Positions 42,778 to 52,949 of a stretch of DNA of 64,000 nucleotides are shown here, piece after piece. A program made the translations under genes and the position numbers. Origin of the DNA: Dactylosporangium roseum (GTDB lineage Bacteria; Actinomycetota; Actinomycetes; Mycobacteriales; Micromonosporaceae); assembly GCF_025264685.1 (NCBI RefSeq), contig NZ_CP073721.1, forward strand, positions 6,527,501 through 6,591,500, written 5' to 3'. Below the pieces are notes generated by a model that saw only the letters and a list, made by a program, of their open reading frames with translations, made no database searches and was not told where the DNA came from. The first letter of the stretch is position 1, and each line of letters begins with the position of its first letter.

Positions 42778-45000
42778 ATGAGTTCGCGTACTCTCCGGGC
42801 CGTGCCAGAGATTCAGCCGAACGGGGTAGCGGCCGATGCCGAGGCGGACGCCGCCGATGAGCCGAACGGCGGATCAGCGATTCCGGACGCTTCGCGGGAC
42901 ACCGCCGCCGGCGGCGCACGAGGCGACCGGCCGGCCGCGGCGGCCGTCTCCGACGTCGACGCGACGCTCAACGACCAGGGCGTGCGGGAACTCGCCGCGC
43001 AGTTCGAGGACGAGAAGCCGGGCCGCCGGCTGATCGGGCCGGTGCGGATCGGGGTCACCGCCGTCGGGACGGCCGCCGCGCTGCTCGTGCTCTGGCAGGT
43101 CTTCCGGCCGCTCCCCCAGGGCAGCCAGTACTACCTGGTCGTCTTCCTCAGCGCGGTGCTGCCGCTGGTGTTCGTGCTGTACCCGTCGGGCGCCCGGCTC
43201 CCGTGGCCGCGCCGCGAACCGGACGTCGTCCCGGTCGACGAGGGACCGACCGGCACCGACTGGGTGCTCGCCGCGGCCGCGCTGGTCGTCTGCCTCTACC
43301 CGCTGCTGCCGTTCGAGATCGGCGCGGCCGGGGGCGGCTACGACGCGTTCCTGAACCGGCAGGGATTCCTCGAACCGCTCGACGTGGTGATGGGCGCCGT
43401 TCTGCTGCTGCTCGTCGTCGAGGCGTGCCGCCGCACGACCGGATGGGTGCTGCCGATCGTCTGCGCGCTGTTCCTCGCCTACGACTACTACGGCGGCCTG
43501 CTGCCGCAGACCTGGTCGATCGCCCACGCCGGGCTGGACTTCGACCAGATCATCGACGCGCTGTACAACTCGCCGAGCGGGTTCTACGGCACGCCGCTCG
43601 ACGTCGCCGCGTCGTACATCGTCCTCTTCACGATCTACGGCGCGGTGCTCGACCTGTCCGGCGCCGGCGCGTTCTTCGTCGAACTGTCGGTCGCGGCGTT
43701 CCGCCGCTCCAAGAGCGCCGCCGGGCGCACCGCCGTGGCGTCCGGTTTCCTCCTCGGTACCGTGTCCGGCTCCGGCGCCGCGACGACGGTGAGCATCGGG
43801 GCGGTGACCTGGCCGATCCTGCGCCGGGCCGGGTACCCGGCGGAGCGGGCCGGCGGCATGCTCGCCGCGTCGGGCGTGGGCGCGATCCTGTCGCCGCCGA
43901 CGCTGGGCGCCGCCGCGTTCATCATCGCCGAGTACCTGAACGTGTCCTACCTGGTCGTCCTCGGCTGGGCGACGATCCCGACGCTGCTGTACTACCTGGG
44001 CATCCTGCTGTCGGTCGAGATCGACGCCCGCCGGTTCGGCGCACGGCCGGTCAACCTGCGGGTCCAGTCGCCGTGGCAGTTGCTCGCGCGGTTCGGGTAC
44101 CACTTCCTCTCCCTCTTCGTGATCATCGTGCTGCTGGCGCTAGGCCAGCCGGCGACGCAGGCGGTCATCTACGCCACACTGCTCGCGGCGGCGCTGTCGT
44201 TCCTGGACCGCCGGCACCGGCTCACCCCGCGCCGGCTCGTCGAGGCGCTCGCCGCCGGCATCCGCGGGGTTCTGCCGGTCGTCGCGGTCTGCGTCGCGGC
44301 CGGGGTCATCACCGCCAGTACCACCAAGACGGGCCTCGGGCCGCAGATGTCGGGCCTGATGGTCGACTGGGCGCAGTCGCTGGCGACGAACCACACCGCC
44401 GTCGTCGCGCTCACCGCCGTGTTCGCCGCGGTGGCGCTCACGCTGCTCGGCCTCGCGGTGCCGGTGACCGCGTCGTTCATCATCGGCTGGGTCATCATCG
44501 GCCAGGCGCTGATCAACCTGGGCATCTCCGAACCGGCGACGGCGATGTTCATCTTCTACTTCGCGGTGCTGTCCGAGGCGACGCCACCGACCGCTCTCGC
44601 CTCCGTGGCCGCGGCCGCGGTGACCGGCGGCAGGGTGTTCCCGACGATGTGGCAGACGCTGCGGTACGCGCTGCCCGCGTACCTGGTGCCCATCGCGTTC
44701 GTGGTCACGCCGATCGGCCGTGCGTTGCTCGGGCTCGCCGGGTGGGGCGACATCGCCTTCGCCGTGGCGGCGTCGGCGCTCGGCGTGCTCGCGCTGTCCA
44801 TCGCCGCCGGCGGCTGGCTGATCGGTCTCGGCAAGGCCGGTGTCGTGCCGCGGGTGCTCGCCGGGCTGGCCGGCCTCCTGCTGCTCTGGCTCGACCAGGC
44901 GACCGTCGGCGTCGGCGTGGGTCTGCTGCTGGTGGCCGCGGTGCTCGTGTACCTCAGTGCTCGATCTCGTATTGACGCTCCTAGAGAGGATGTGCCGTGA
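42778..45000 (+). CDS. TRAP transporter 4TM/12TM fused permease (TAXI type)
   Basis: The 740-residue protein fuses the small and large TRAP membrane subunits: a charged, acidic N-terminus of about 75 residues, then about 18 hydrophobic segments, with the TRAP-M core SGFLLGTVSGSGAATTVSIGAVTWPILRRAGY and GILSPPTLGAAAFIIAEYL-type sequence. Such fused proteins take up organic acids with a Na+ or H+ gradient. The TAXI substrate-binding lipoprotein follows with 4-base overlap, which settles the assignment. ATG at 42778 has no visible ribosome site; a GTG a few codons later is an alternative. Confidence 0.87.
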   Translation: MSSRTLRAVPEIQPNGVAADAEADAADEPNGGSAIPDASRDTAAGGARGDRPAAAAVSDVDATLNDQGVRELAAQFEDEKPGRRLIGPVRIGVTAVGTAAALLVLWQVFRPLPQGSQYYLVVFLSAVLPLVFVLYPSGARLPWPRREPDVVPVDEGPTGTDWVLAAAALVVCLYPLLPFEIGAAGGGYDAFLNRQGFLEPLDVVMGAVLLLLVVEACRRTTGWVLPIVCALFLAYDYYGGLLPQTWSIAHAGLDFDQIIDALYNSPSGFYGTPLDVAASYIVLFTIYGAVLDLSGAGAFFVELSVAAFRRSKSAAGRTAVASGFLLGTVSGSGAATTVSIGAVTWPILRRAGYPAERAGGMLAASGVGAILSPPTLGAAAFIIAEYLNVSYLVVLGWATIPTLLYYLGILLSVEIDARRFGARPVNLRVQSPWQLLARFGYHFLSLFVIIVLLALGQPATQAVIYATLLAAALSFLDRRHRLTPRRLVEALAAGIRGVLPVVAVCVAAGVITASTTKTGLGPQMSGLMVDWAQSLATNHTAVVALTAVFAAVALTLLGLAVPVTASFIIGWVIIGQALINLGISEPATAMFIFYFAVLSEATPPTALASVAAAAVTGGRVFPTMWQTLRYALPAYLVPIAFVVTPIGRALLGLAGWGDIAFAVAASALGVLALSIAAGGWLIGLGKAGVVPRVLAGLAGLLLLWLDQATVGVGVGLLLVAAVLVYLSARSRIDAPREDVP

Positions 45001-46019
45001 CATCGAAGTCCTGGATCGGAACCTGCGTGGCGGGCGCCCTGGTGCTGACGGCGATGGCCGGATGCGGAGGCCGGCAGACCGACAACACCACGGACAAAGC
45101 CGGGGCGAACTCGGAGATCGCCTGCACCGTCACCTCCGACACCCGCATCGCGATCGCGACCGGTAACACCACCGGCGTGTACTACGTCGTCGGCAACGCC
45201 CTGGCCACCCAGATCACCCAGGCGACCGGCGACAAGGTCAAGGCGAGCGCGGCCGAGACCGGCGCGTCCGTCGGCAACATCAAGGGCCTGGACAAGGGCG
45301 ACTACCAGGTGGCGTTCTCGCTGTTGGACAGCGCGACCGACGCCGTACAGGGCAAGGGCTCGTTCGACAAGCCGGTGAAGATCGCCGCGCTCGGCCGGAT
45401 CTACGACAACGCCACCCACGTCGTGGTGCGCGCCGATTCCGGGATCACCTCGGTCGCCGGCATGAAGGGTAAGCGGATCTCGACCGGCTCGCCGAACTCG
45501 GGCACCGAGGTCATCGCGCAGCGCCTGCTCAAGGCCGCCGGGCTCGACCCCGACAAGGACATCCAGCCGCAGCGGCTCGACCTGGCGAAGACCACCGAGG
45601 GCGTGAAGGCCGGCACGATCGACGGCTTCTTCTGGTCCGGCGGCCTGCCGACCGCTGGCGTCACCGACCTGTTCACGACCAACGGCGACAAGGTGAAGTT
45701 CCTCGACGTGTCCGGCCTGCTGCCGGAGATGCGGAAGCTCGGCCCGGCGTATCAGGAGGGCAGGATCCCGGCTGCGACGTACAAGACGCCGGGTGACGTC
45801 AAGACCATCGTGGTGCCGAACGTGCTGCTGGTGCGTGAGGACATGAACGCCGACCTGGCCTGCGTGCTGACGAAGACGCTGGTGGAGAAGCGCGAGGAGC
45901 TGGCGAGGGCCAACCCTGCGGCCAAGGGCATCACGCTGGAGACGATCCGCAAGACCGACCCGGTGCCGCTGCACCGCGGCGCGGTGGCGGCCCTGGACAA
46001 GGCGGGCGCCGCGAAGTAA
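44997..46019 (+). CDS. TAXI-family TRAP transporter solute-binding lipoprotein
   Basis: The 340-residue precursor has a lipobox (LTAMAGC), so it is anchored outside the membrane. The mature part opens with IAIATGNTTGVYYVVGNALATQI, the TAXI family signature, and continues with ETGASVGNIKGLDKGDYQVAFSLLD. It brings the substrate to the fused permease encoded just before; the genes overlap by 4 bases (GTGA). TAXI transporters carry carboxylic acids such as glutamate or 2-oxoglutarate, but the substrate here is unknown. Confidence 0.9.
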   Translation: MTSKSWIGTCVAGALVLTAMAGCGGRQTDNTTDKAGANSEIACTVTSDTRIAIATGNTTGVYYVVGNALATQITQATGDKVKASAAETGASVGNIKGLDKGDYQVAFSLLDSATDAVQGKGSFDKPVKIAALGRIYDNATHVVVRADSGITSVAGMKGKRISTGSPNSGTEVIAQRLLKAAGLDPDKDIQPQRLDLAKTTEGVKAGTIDGFFWSGGLPTAGVTDLFTTNGDKVKFLDVSGLLPEMRKLGPAYQEGRIPAATYKTPGDVKTIVVPNVLLVREDMNADLACVLTKTLVEKREELARANPAAKGITLETIRKTDPVPLHRGAVAALDKAGAAK

Positions 46020-46050
46020 GGCCCGACTCCGGAGATCGTGGTCCCGGCTC

Positions 46051-46377
46051 CTACCCCGAGATGGCGGTTCGGTCCGGGACCACGACTCCGAGGTCGCGGA
46101 GGACGACGGCCAGGTGTGTCTGCACGGCACGGGCGGCGGCCATCGCCGCGTGCACGGCGTCGCGGTCCGCGGCGTCGTGCGGGAAGAACGTGAGCCGGCC
46201 GTCGGCACGCCACACCACCGGCACGTCCAGCCGTTCGAGGATCGCCGTCAGGGCCGCCTGGCCGCTCATGAGGGTGGCGCGGACCGCACGGGACGGTGCT
46301 CCACCTCCACCGATGGCGGGCACTCGCCAGACATCGTCGACCGTGCACGCCTCCGCGGCCGCCACATCGATCACCAT
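46051..46377 (-). CDS. Small hypothetical protein
   Basis: 108 residues, not recognised. The composition is plausible for a real protein (ILERLDVPVVWRADGRLTFFPHDAADRDAVHAAM) and no convincing frame exists on the other strand. ATG at 46377 has no clear ribosome site. It lies between the TAXI gene and the repeat-bearing region 46378-46621 and converges with the TAXI gene. Treat as probable only. Confidence 0.42.
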   Translation of the reverse strand: MVIDVAAAEACTVDDVWRVPAIGGGGAPSRAVRATLMSGQAALTAILERLDVPVVWRADGRLTFFPHDAADRDAVHAAMAAARAVQTHLAVVLRDLGVVVPDRTAISG

Positions 46378-46544
46378 ATGTCGACGGTAGGAACGGCGTG
46401 CGGTGTTTCACCAGCAAGATTTTCTTCCTGTGGACAACCGTCACGTCGAGCCGGTGGGCGGTGGACCTGGCCGAGGGGCCGGCGTCGGCGGGGTCGGCAA
46501 CCGCACGCCTCAGGCGGGCTTCGGGATCGCGGGTTCGGTGCAGC

Positions 46545-46608
46545 GTGCGGCCGTTTCGGGGTGCGGCCGTTTCGGGGTGCGGCCGTTTCGGGGTGCGGCC
46601 GTTTCGGG
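46545..46608. repeat. 16-bp tandem repeat, four copies
   Basis: GTGCGGCCGTTTCGGG occurs at 46545, 46561, 46577 and 46593 and starts again at 46609. It lies 14 bases beyond the stop of the membrane peptidase gene (46622), so it is in its 3' region. Each unit holds CGGCCG, a 6-bp palindrome. Confidence 0.85.
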
Positions 46609-46621
46609 GTGCGGCGTAAGG

Positions 46622-48946
46622 TCAGAGCATCGTCGTGATGGCCACCGCGAGCAGTTCGCTCGAGTGGCTGCCGAAGACGCCGACCGTCGGCGGGCGCGGT
46701 GTGAATCCCGGCAGGCCGGACAGGCCGTCGCTACCGTCCACGAGGCGGAGCTTGAACCGGCCAGGGCCGTCGAGGAGCAGGGTCACCTCGATGCCGCCGG
46801 ACGGCGGGCCGTGGAAGATGACACCGAAGCGATCCCGCTCGTCGAGGTACGTCACGGCGTCGCGGCCCTCCACGATGGCCCGCACGACCCGGTGGTCGCC
46901 GACCTCGCCGTAGAACGACACGAACCGGACCTGCCGCTTCGACTCCAGCCGGAAGCGCACGGTGCGCCGGTTGCCCGAGGTGTCGTCGGAGAGCACGACC
47001 ACGGTCGGGGCCGGAAGGTCGGCGACGTTCGCCGGGCCCACCGAGAGCATGCCCTCGGGCAGGACCGGGAACTGCCGGCTCTGCTCCTGCCGGTTGCGCA
47101 CATACCGCGACGTCCACTCGCCCGGGGACTGTTCCAGGCTGACCCATCTGGCGACGTTGGTGTCGCGGTCGAGTGCGTACATCAGGTGGGTCGGCTCCGG
47201 GTGACGGCTGTCCCACCGGTCGACGAGCAGGCCGACGGTCGTGCAGAGCACCGCCACGACCAGGGCCGCGACCGCCGGGGCGGAGCCGAGCAGGCGGTGC
47301 CGCGGCTCGCCGGCCGGGCGGAACAGCGGCTCGAACGCCGGCAGCACCGCCAGGCCCAGCAGCACGGCGAACATCGCCGCGGCGGCGCCGGTCGCCAGGC
47401 CCAGCGCCGGGAAGAACAGCGCGACGGTGGGCGCCAGGATGAGCGCCGCGACACCAGCACCGGCGACCAGCACAGTGATCTTGAGCAACTGCTGGCGCGC
47501 GTGCAGCGCGGCGATGCCGGCGAGCGCACCGGTGAGGGCGGGGATCGCCGCGAGATACGACCCGCCGGGGACGGCGGCGGCGAACACCACGCCGAGCACG
47601 GCCAGCAGCGCCAGCCCGCCCGTCGCCAGCGGGACGGGGCCCAGCCGGCGGCGGCTCAGCGCATACCACCCCAGGAGCATGCTCGCGGCGAGCGCGACGA
47701 CACCGAACCGGAACCAGGTCGGCCGGGCCGGGTCGAGCAGTTCCCCGTATCCGGGACGGATCGCCACCAGCAAGGTCCACAGGAGCTGGGCGGCGACGGC
47801 GACCACAACGACCGGCACGAGCGCCAGACCGAGTCCGGCCAGCGTGCGGGGCACCGACGTCAGGCCACGGCGGCGCGCCAGGAACACGAGGGCGGCGACG
47901 GCGAGCACCGCGATCACCGCGATCGGCCAGGTGAGCGCCGACGGGTAGCGCACCAGGAACCCGGCGAACGGGAAGTAGACCGCGTCCCCGGAAGCCGGAC
48001 GCACCAGCGGCGCCAGGTCGGCCTGGCCGAGCTCGCGGGTCAGGACGAGCGCGTTGTCGCCGTGGTGCTGGAGGCTGGCGCGGTCCATCGTGTCGGGCCG
48101 GTCGAACGGACTGTGGTAGACGCTGGAGCCGTCGATGTAGGCGGTGTTGAGCCCGGTGAACCGGGACTGGCCCAGAAACGGGGTGAAGTCGGTGTCGTTG
48201 GACAGCAACCGGTAGACCTCGACGGCGAGGCTGGTGCCGACCGGGTGCGGGGTGCGGGCGTAGACGTCGATGAGATCGGCGTTGCCCTCGGAGGTCTGGA
48301 ACATGACGGCCGGGCCGCGGCTGCCACGAGCCTCGAAGTTCAGCACGACGGACTGGCGCCGGCCGAGCGGGTGACGGGTGACGAACGCCTCCGCGCCGCA
48401 CAGGCACGCCTCCTCGGCGTCGGTGAACAGGAAGACGATGTCGTTGCGCGGCCGCTCGCCGGTCGTCAGCGCGCGGGCCACCTCGAGCAGGGTGCCGCTG
48501 CCGGCGCCGTCGTCGTTGGCGCCGTAGCTGACCTGGACCGAGTCGTAATGCGCCATGAGCACGACCTGGCCGGTCGAGGCGGTGCCGGGCAGGACCGCGA
48601 CGACGTTGCGCACCCGGGCCATGCCGCCGTCGCCGAACTTGCCGGCGTTGACCCCGACGCTGTCCTGGACCTCGGGGCGCAGCCCGAACCCGGCCAGGGT
48701 CTCGACGATGTACTCCCGGACGCGGTCGGCGGCGGGGCTGCCGGTGACGTGGACCTCCTGCCCGATCCGCTCGACGTGGGTGAACGCGCGTCCGGCGGAG
48801 AACTCACCGGCGGGGGCCGACGCCGGGCGGGGTGCGGGTGGCTGGACGTCGGCGATGCCGAGCGCGGCGAGCAGCGCGAGCACGATCGCCGCGGCGGCGG
48901 CGACGAGCGGCCGCCGCGGCGGTGCGGCGAAACTGCGGTCGGACAA
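46622..48946 (-). CDS. M28-family membrane peptidase
   Basis: The 774-residue protein starts with a membrane anchor, then a zinc aminopeptidase domain: MAHYDSVQ and NDDGAGSGTLLEVARAL supply H and D ligands, TDAEEACLCGAEAF the Glu residues, and HHGDN the last ligand region. After about residue 330 come about nine transmembrane segments and then a C-terminal soluble beta-rich domain. This architecture resembles vacuolar Pff1 and ERMP1 proteins of eukaryotes and several bacterial homologues. TTG at 48946 is chosen because AGGAGG lies 8 bases before it; a longer frame upstream lacks similarity. Substrate unknown. Confidence 0.84.
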   Translation of the reverse strand: MSDRSFAAPPRRPLVAAAAAIVLALLAALGIADVQPPAPRPASAPAGEFSAGRAFTHVERIGQEVHVTGSPAADRVREYIVETLAGFGLRPEVQDSVGVNAGKFGDGGMARVRNVVAVLPGTASTGQVVLMAHYDSVQVSYGANDDGAGSGTLLEVARALTTGERPRNDIVFLFTDAEEACLCGAEAFVTRHPLGRRQSVVLNFEARGSRGPAVMFQTSEGNADLIDVYARTPHPVGTSLAVEVYRLLSNDTDFTPFLGQSRFTGLNTAYIDGSSVYHSPFDRPDTMDRASLQHHGDNALVLTRELGQADLAPLVRPASGDAVYFPFAGFLVRYPSALTWPIAVIAVLAVAALVFLARRRGLTSVPRTLAGLGLALVPVVVVAVAAQLLWTLLVAIRPGYGELLDPARPTWFRFGVVALAASMLLGWYALSRRRLGPVPLATGGLALLAVLGVVFAAAVPGGSYLAAIPALTGALAGIAALHARQQLLKITVLVAGAGVAALILAPTVALFFPALGLATGAAAAMFAVLLGLAVLPAFEPLFRPAGEPRHRLLGSAPAVAALVVAVLCTTVGLLVDRWDSRHPEPTHLMYALDRDTNVARWVSLEQSPGEWTSRYVRNRQEQSRQFPVLPEGMLSVGPANVADLPAPTVVVLSDDTSGNRRTVRFRLESKRQVRFVSFYGEVGDHRVVRAIVEGRDAVTYLDERDRFGVIFHGPPSGGIEVTLLLDGPGRFKLRLVDGSDGLSGLPGFTPRPPTVGVFGSHSSELLAVAITTML

Positions 48947-49139
48947 GGGTCGGTCCTCCTGCTGCGGGGGTGAGCCACATTCTGCACTCCTCCACCGACA
49001 CTTCCCGCCCGGACCTACGGCGCGTCCGGCCGCGACCACGCAGCGTGATGCAGGTCGGACGGAGCGCTCGAGGTCAAGATCGGGTGCCGCTCGGTTGTTG
49101 GGGATCCCGGAGCGCCCCGGGCCGCATAGCGTCTCGACC

Positions 49140-49553
49140 ATGAACAACGAACTGACGCCAGCCGTGCCGGCCCCTTCGTTCGGCACGCCCCCGTTTGACG
49201 CCGGATCGTTCGACGCGAGCCACCTGGCCACCGCCGAGCTCGCCGCCCGCCACCAGCTCGACCAGGTGATGGCCATGGTGGGTGTCGACGGGCTGGTGGA
49301 GGCCCTCGCCCAGCCCTTCCTGCTGGCGAAGGTCGACCAGCACGCCGCGGCGGTACGGGAGAGCCTGACCGCCGCCGGGAAGCCGGTCGACGCGATCTCG
49401 CTCGCCGGTTACGCGCGCTCCGTGATCGCCGTGCACCAGCGCCACGGGCGGCCGCTGCCGACGCCGGAGAGCGTCGACTGGTCGGCGGCGGACTGGACGG
49501 CGCTCCGGCTCGTCGCGGTCTGCCATCTAGCGGACGCCGCCGGCGCCCTCTGA
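49140..49553 (+). CDS. Small helical protein, DUF6401-like
   Basis: The 137-residue protein has HQLDQVMAMVGVDGLVEALAQPFLLAKVDQHAAAVRESLTAAG, which resembles the DUF6401 family of actinobacteria that I recall as linked to natural product clusters. Function unknown. ATG at 49140 has no strong ribosome site. It diverges from the membrane peptidase gene after about 190 bases and converges on the Smr gene. Confidence 0.6.
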   Translation: MNNELTPAVPAPSFGTPPFDAGSFDASHLATAELAARHQLDQVMAMVGVDGLVEALAQPFLLAKVDQHAAAVRESLTAAGKPVDAISLAGYARSVIAVHQRHGRPLPTPESVDWSAADWTALRLVAVCHLADAAGAL

Positions 49554-49566
49554 GCGGCCGGGCGGG

Positions 49567-49851
49567 TCAGCGCCGACGGCCGGAACGACCGGAGGACTCG
49601 TTCCAGCGGAAGTGCACGAAGAGCCGGCCGAAGTTGTCCGAGTCCTTCTCGATCCGGTGGTAGAGCGCCTTGATCTCGCGCTGGTCGAGGAACCGCAGCA
49701 CCCGCTTCTTGAGTGCGCCCGACCCCTTGCCGGGGATGATCTCGACGAGGGTGGCGCGCTTGGCCACCGCCTCGTCGATGATCCCGCGCAGCGCACGGTC
49801 GATGTCGCCGCTGCGGTTGAAGATGTCGTGGAGGTCGAGCTTGAGCTTCAC
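49567..49851 (-). CDS. Smr-domain protein
   Basis: The 94-residue protein is an isolated Smr (MutS2 C-terminal) domain: LDLHDIF, VEIIPGKGSGALKKRVLRFL and IKALYHRIEKDSDNFGRLFVHF. Smr domains have nicking nuclease or RNase activity on branched DNA or on stalled-ribosome mRNA. The ATG at 49851 starts a standard-length domain, and the next gene upstream (rhodanese) ends 22 bases before, so it may be the third gene of that operon. Confidence 0.82.
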   Translation of the reverse strand: MKLKLDLHDIFNRSGDIDRALRGIIDEAVAKRATLVEIIPGKGSGALKKRVLRFLDQREIKALYHRIEKDSDNFGRLFVHFRWNESSGRSGRRR

Positions 49852-49873
49852 CTCACCAGCCTAATCGCCGCCG

Positions 49874-50272
49874 TCAGGCGGCGGCGGTCACCGGATGACC
49901 GGCCGCCTTCCACGCCTGGAAGCCGCCGACGAGGTCGGTCGCGAGGTGCAGGCCCAGGTCCTGCAGCGCGGCGGCGGCGAGCGACGACGTGTACCCCTCC
50001 GAGCAGAACACCACGACCGGCAGGTCGAAGCGGTCGGCGACGGCCAGCCGCGCACCGCTGCGGGGGTCGAACCGCCACTCCAGGACGTTGCGCTCGACGA
50101 TCAGGGCACCCGGGATCTCGCCTTCCGCGGCGCGCTGCGCGGCGGGGCGGATGTCGACGAGGACGGCTCCCTCGGCGACGGCGAGCCGGGCCTGGTCCGG
50201 GTCGAGCCGGCGCAGCCGGGCACGGGCCTCGTCGAGGATCGTGTCGATGCTCTTTCCGGGCTGTACGGTCAC
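49874..50272 (-). CDS. Rhodanese-domain sulfurtransferase
   Basis: The 132-residue protein is a single rhodanese domain: AVLVDIRPAAQRAAEGEIPGALIVERN and the active-site loop VVVFCSEGYTSSLAA with the persulfide cysteine. GTG at 50272 overlaps the stop of the cysteine dioxygenase gene by 4 bases. In actinobacteria these two genes commonly form a pair for cysteine sulfur oxidation, where rhodanese may handle sulfane sulfur made alongside. Confidence 0.86.
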   Translation of the reverse strand: MTVQPGKSIDTILDEARARLRRLDPDQARLAVAEGAVLVDIRPAAQRAAEGEIPGALIVERNVLEWRFDPRSGARLAVADRFDLPVVVFCSEGYTSSLAAAALQDLGLHLATDLVGGFQAWKAAGHPVTAAA

Positions 50273-50730
50273 CAGTCCGCTCCCGCCCTCGTGATGGACT
50301 CGACGCTGAGCCGGCCGTCGTGCAGCCGGTAGCGGGTCATGGCCCGCAGCGCCGGGCCGTAGACGTGCACCGTCACGGCCGGGCGGATGCCGGCGTTGAC
50401 GACCCGGTGCACGTGGTGCGGGCCGAACCGCCGGCCCCGCCCGGCCGGCATCCCGGTGCCGACCAGCTCGCCACCCCTGACGGTCTGCTCGACGATCTCG
50501 CCGGAGACGACGGTGAACGCGCCCGCCGAGCCGCCGTGGTCGTGCAGGTCGGTCCCCTGGCCGGGCAGCCAGGTCAGCAGCCAGACCTCGTGGTCGCCGA
50601 CGGTGGCGAGCCGCCCGTACCAACGCTCGCGCGGGTCGAACCGGGGCGCGAACGGCCAGTCGTCCGGCGCTGCCGCAGAGCGGCGCGCGATGTCCAGCAG
50701 GTCGACGGCGACCCCCGTGGAGACAGTCAT
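50269..50730 (-). CDS. Cysteine dioxygenase
   Basis: The 153-residue cupin has the family iron site: TDLHDHGGSAG with two His ligands, the conserved Glu region FTVVSGEIVEQ and the third His in HHVHRVVNAG. It oxidises cysteine to cysteine sulfinate in the cytoplasm. ATG at 50730 follows GGAG. The rhodanese gene overlaps it downstream. The upstream region is locally AT-rich with ATACGTAT, a possible control site. Confidence 0.86.
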   Translation of the reverse strand: MTVSTGVAVDLLDIARRSAAAPDDWPFAPRFDPRERWYGRLATVGDHEVWLLTWLPGQGTDLHDHGGSAGAFTVVSGEIVEQTVRGGELVGTGMPAGRGRRFGPHHVHRVVNAGIRPAVTVHVYGPALRAMTRYRLHDGRLSVESITRAGADW

Positions 50731-51117
50731 AGAAAACTCCAGTATTCATACGTATTAGATAGGAATTAGAGCACACGCCGAGAATGCGGCCGCGAAGCGG
50801 GGATCGGGGTGTCGCGAGCGAAGGCTCTAGCGACTACAGCACGCGCTGGCGTGTCGAGCGAGGTCGACCACCAGTTCCTGGGTCAGCAACGCACCTTCGG
50901 GCCCCATGGAACCGATGGTGCCGATCCGGACACGTGGCCGTCAACCCGCGTCCACGATTCGGGACACGCCGTACGACACGGAAATGCCGGCGAACGGTGC
51001 CGGCGAACGGTGCCGGCGGGTGACAGGACGATGTGCGCGGTTTGCCAGCGCGGTACGGCAGGCTGAGAGCGTCGCGGTCCGTGAACGTCGCGGACCCATC
51101 CACAGGGGGAACACGCC
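50731..51117. other. 387-base intergenic region between cysteine dioxygenase and DrrA-like genes
   Basis: No convincing coding frame. It has the short AT-rich stretch with the palindrome ATACGTAT at 50748-50755 near the dioxygenase start, the direct repeat GCCGGCGAACGGT at 50986-51011 (two adjacent 13-base copies, third copy partial), and CGTCGCGG-CC repeated twice within 51070-51095 near the ABC gene. These are likely the two divergent promoter regions. Confidence 0.5.
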
Positions 51118-52079
<962 letters not shown>

Positions 52080-52083
<4 letters not shown>

Positions 52084-52940
52084 GCACCCCTCCCACCACC
52101 ACCGCTTCCACCACCACCGCTTCCACCACCACCGCTTTCTCAGCCGGCACGCCGATCCGCGCGGCCGTCCCGGGCCGCCCGTTCGGCCTGGTCCGGCACA
52201 GCCTCGTCATGGCCCGGCGCAGCCTCATCAAGACGATGCGTACGCCCGAGCAACTGCTGGACGTCACGCTCCAGCCGATCATCTTCATCGTCCTGTTCGT
52301 GTACCTGCTGGGCGGCGCCATCTCCGGCTCCCGCCACGAGTACCTGCAGTTCCTGCTGCCCGCGCTGCTCGTGCAGAACGTGTTGTTCGCGTCGGCGCCG
52401 ACCGGCGTCAGCCTGAACACCGACATCAAGACAGGGGTCTTCGACCGGTTCCGCAGCCTGCCGATCGGGCGGTCCGCGCCGCTGATCGGCGGGGTGCTCG
52501 GCGACATGATCCGGTTCGTGGTGGCGATCGTGGTGATGCTCGGCTTCGGCTACATCATCGGCTTCCGATTCGGGACCGACCCGCTGTCCGTCATCGCCGC
52601 CTGCCTGCTGATGATGTTCATGGCGTTCTGCTTTAGCTGGATGTTCGTGCTGCTCGGCATGGTCGTCCGCGAGCCGGGCGCGGTCCAGGGGCTCGGGTTC
52701 GTCATCATGTTCCCGCTCACCTTCGGCACGAACGTGCTCGTACCGACCGACACCCTGCCCGGCTGGTTGCAGGCCTGGGTGAAGGTCAACCCCGTCGCCG
52801 ACGCGATGCAGGCGGCCCGCGCGCTGATGGTCGGCACAGGCCCGACGGCCGGGCCGGTGGTGCGGACGCTCGCGTGGTCGCTCGCGATCCTGGCGGTGTT
52901 CGCGCCGCTCGCGGTCCGCGCGTACCGCAGGAAGGCCTGA
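52080..52940 (+). CDS. ABC-2 exporter permease, DrrB-like, second copy
   Basis: The 286-residue protein has six hydrophobic segments with FDRFRSLPIGRSAPLIGG after the second, as in DrrB. The first 20 residues hold a threonine repeat TTTASTTTASTTTAF, coded by three 15-base copies at about 52094-52138, which likely slips in copy number. The stop codon and that of the convergent SARP gene lie together in a 12-bp palindrome at 52938-52949. Confidence 0.9.
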
Positions 52941-52949
52941 GCCGGCTCA
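52938..52949. terminator. Shared palindrome over two stop codons
   Basis: TGAGCCGGCTCA holds the plus-strand stop TGA at its left end and the minus-strand stop at its right end. It is short for a terminator, but it is the only symmetric element between these two convergent genes, which are six bases apart. Confidence 0.3.

Noticed and set aside
46403-48973. Long plus-strand open frame of about 850 codons opposite the membrane peptidase
   Set aside because: The peptidase on the minus strand has complete motifs and membrane segments; the plus frame has shadow composition.
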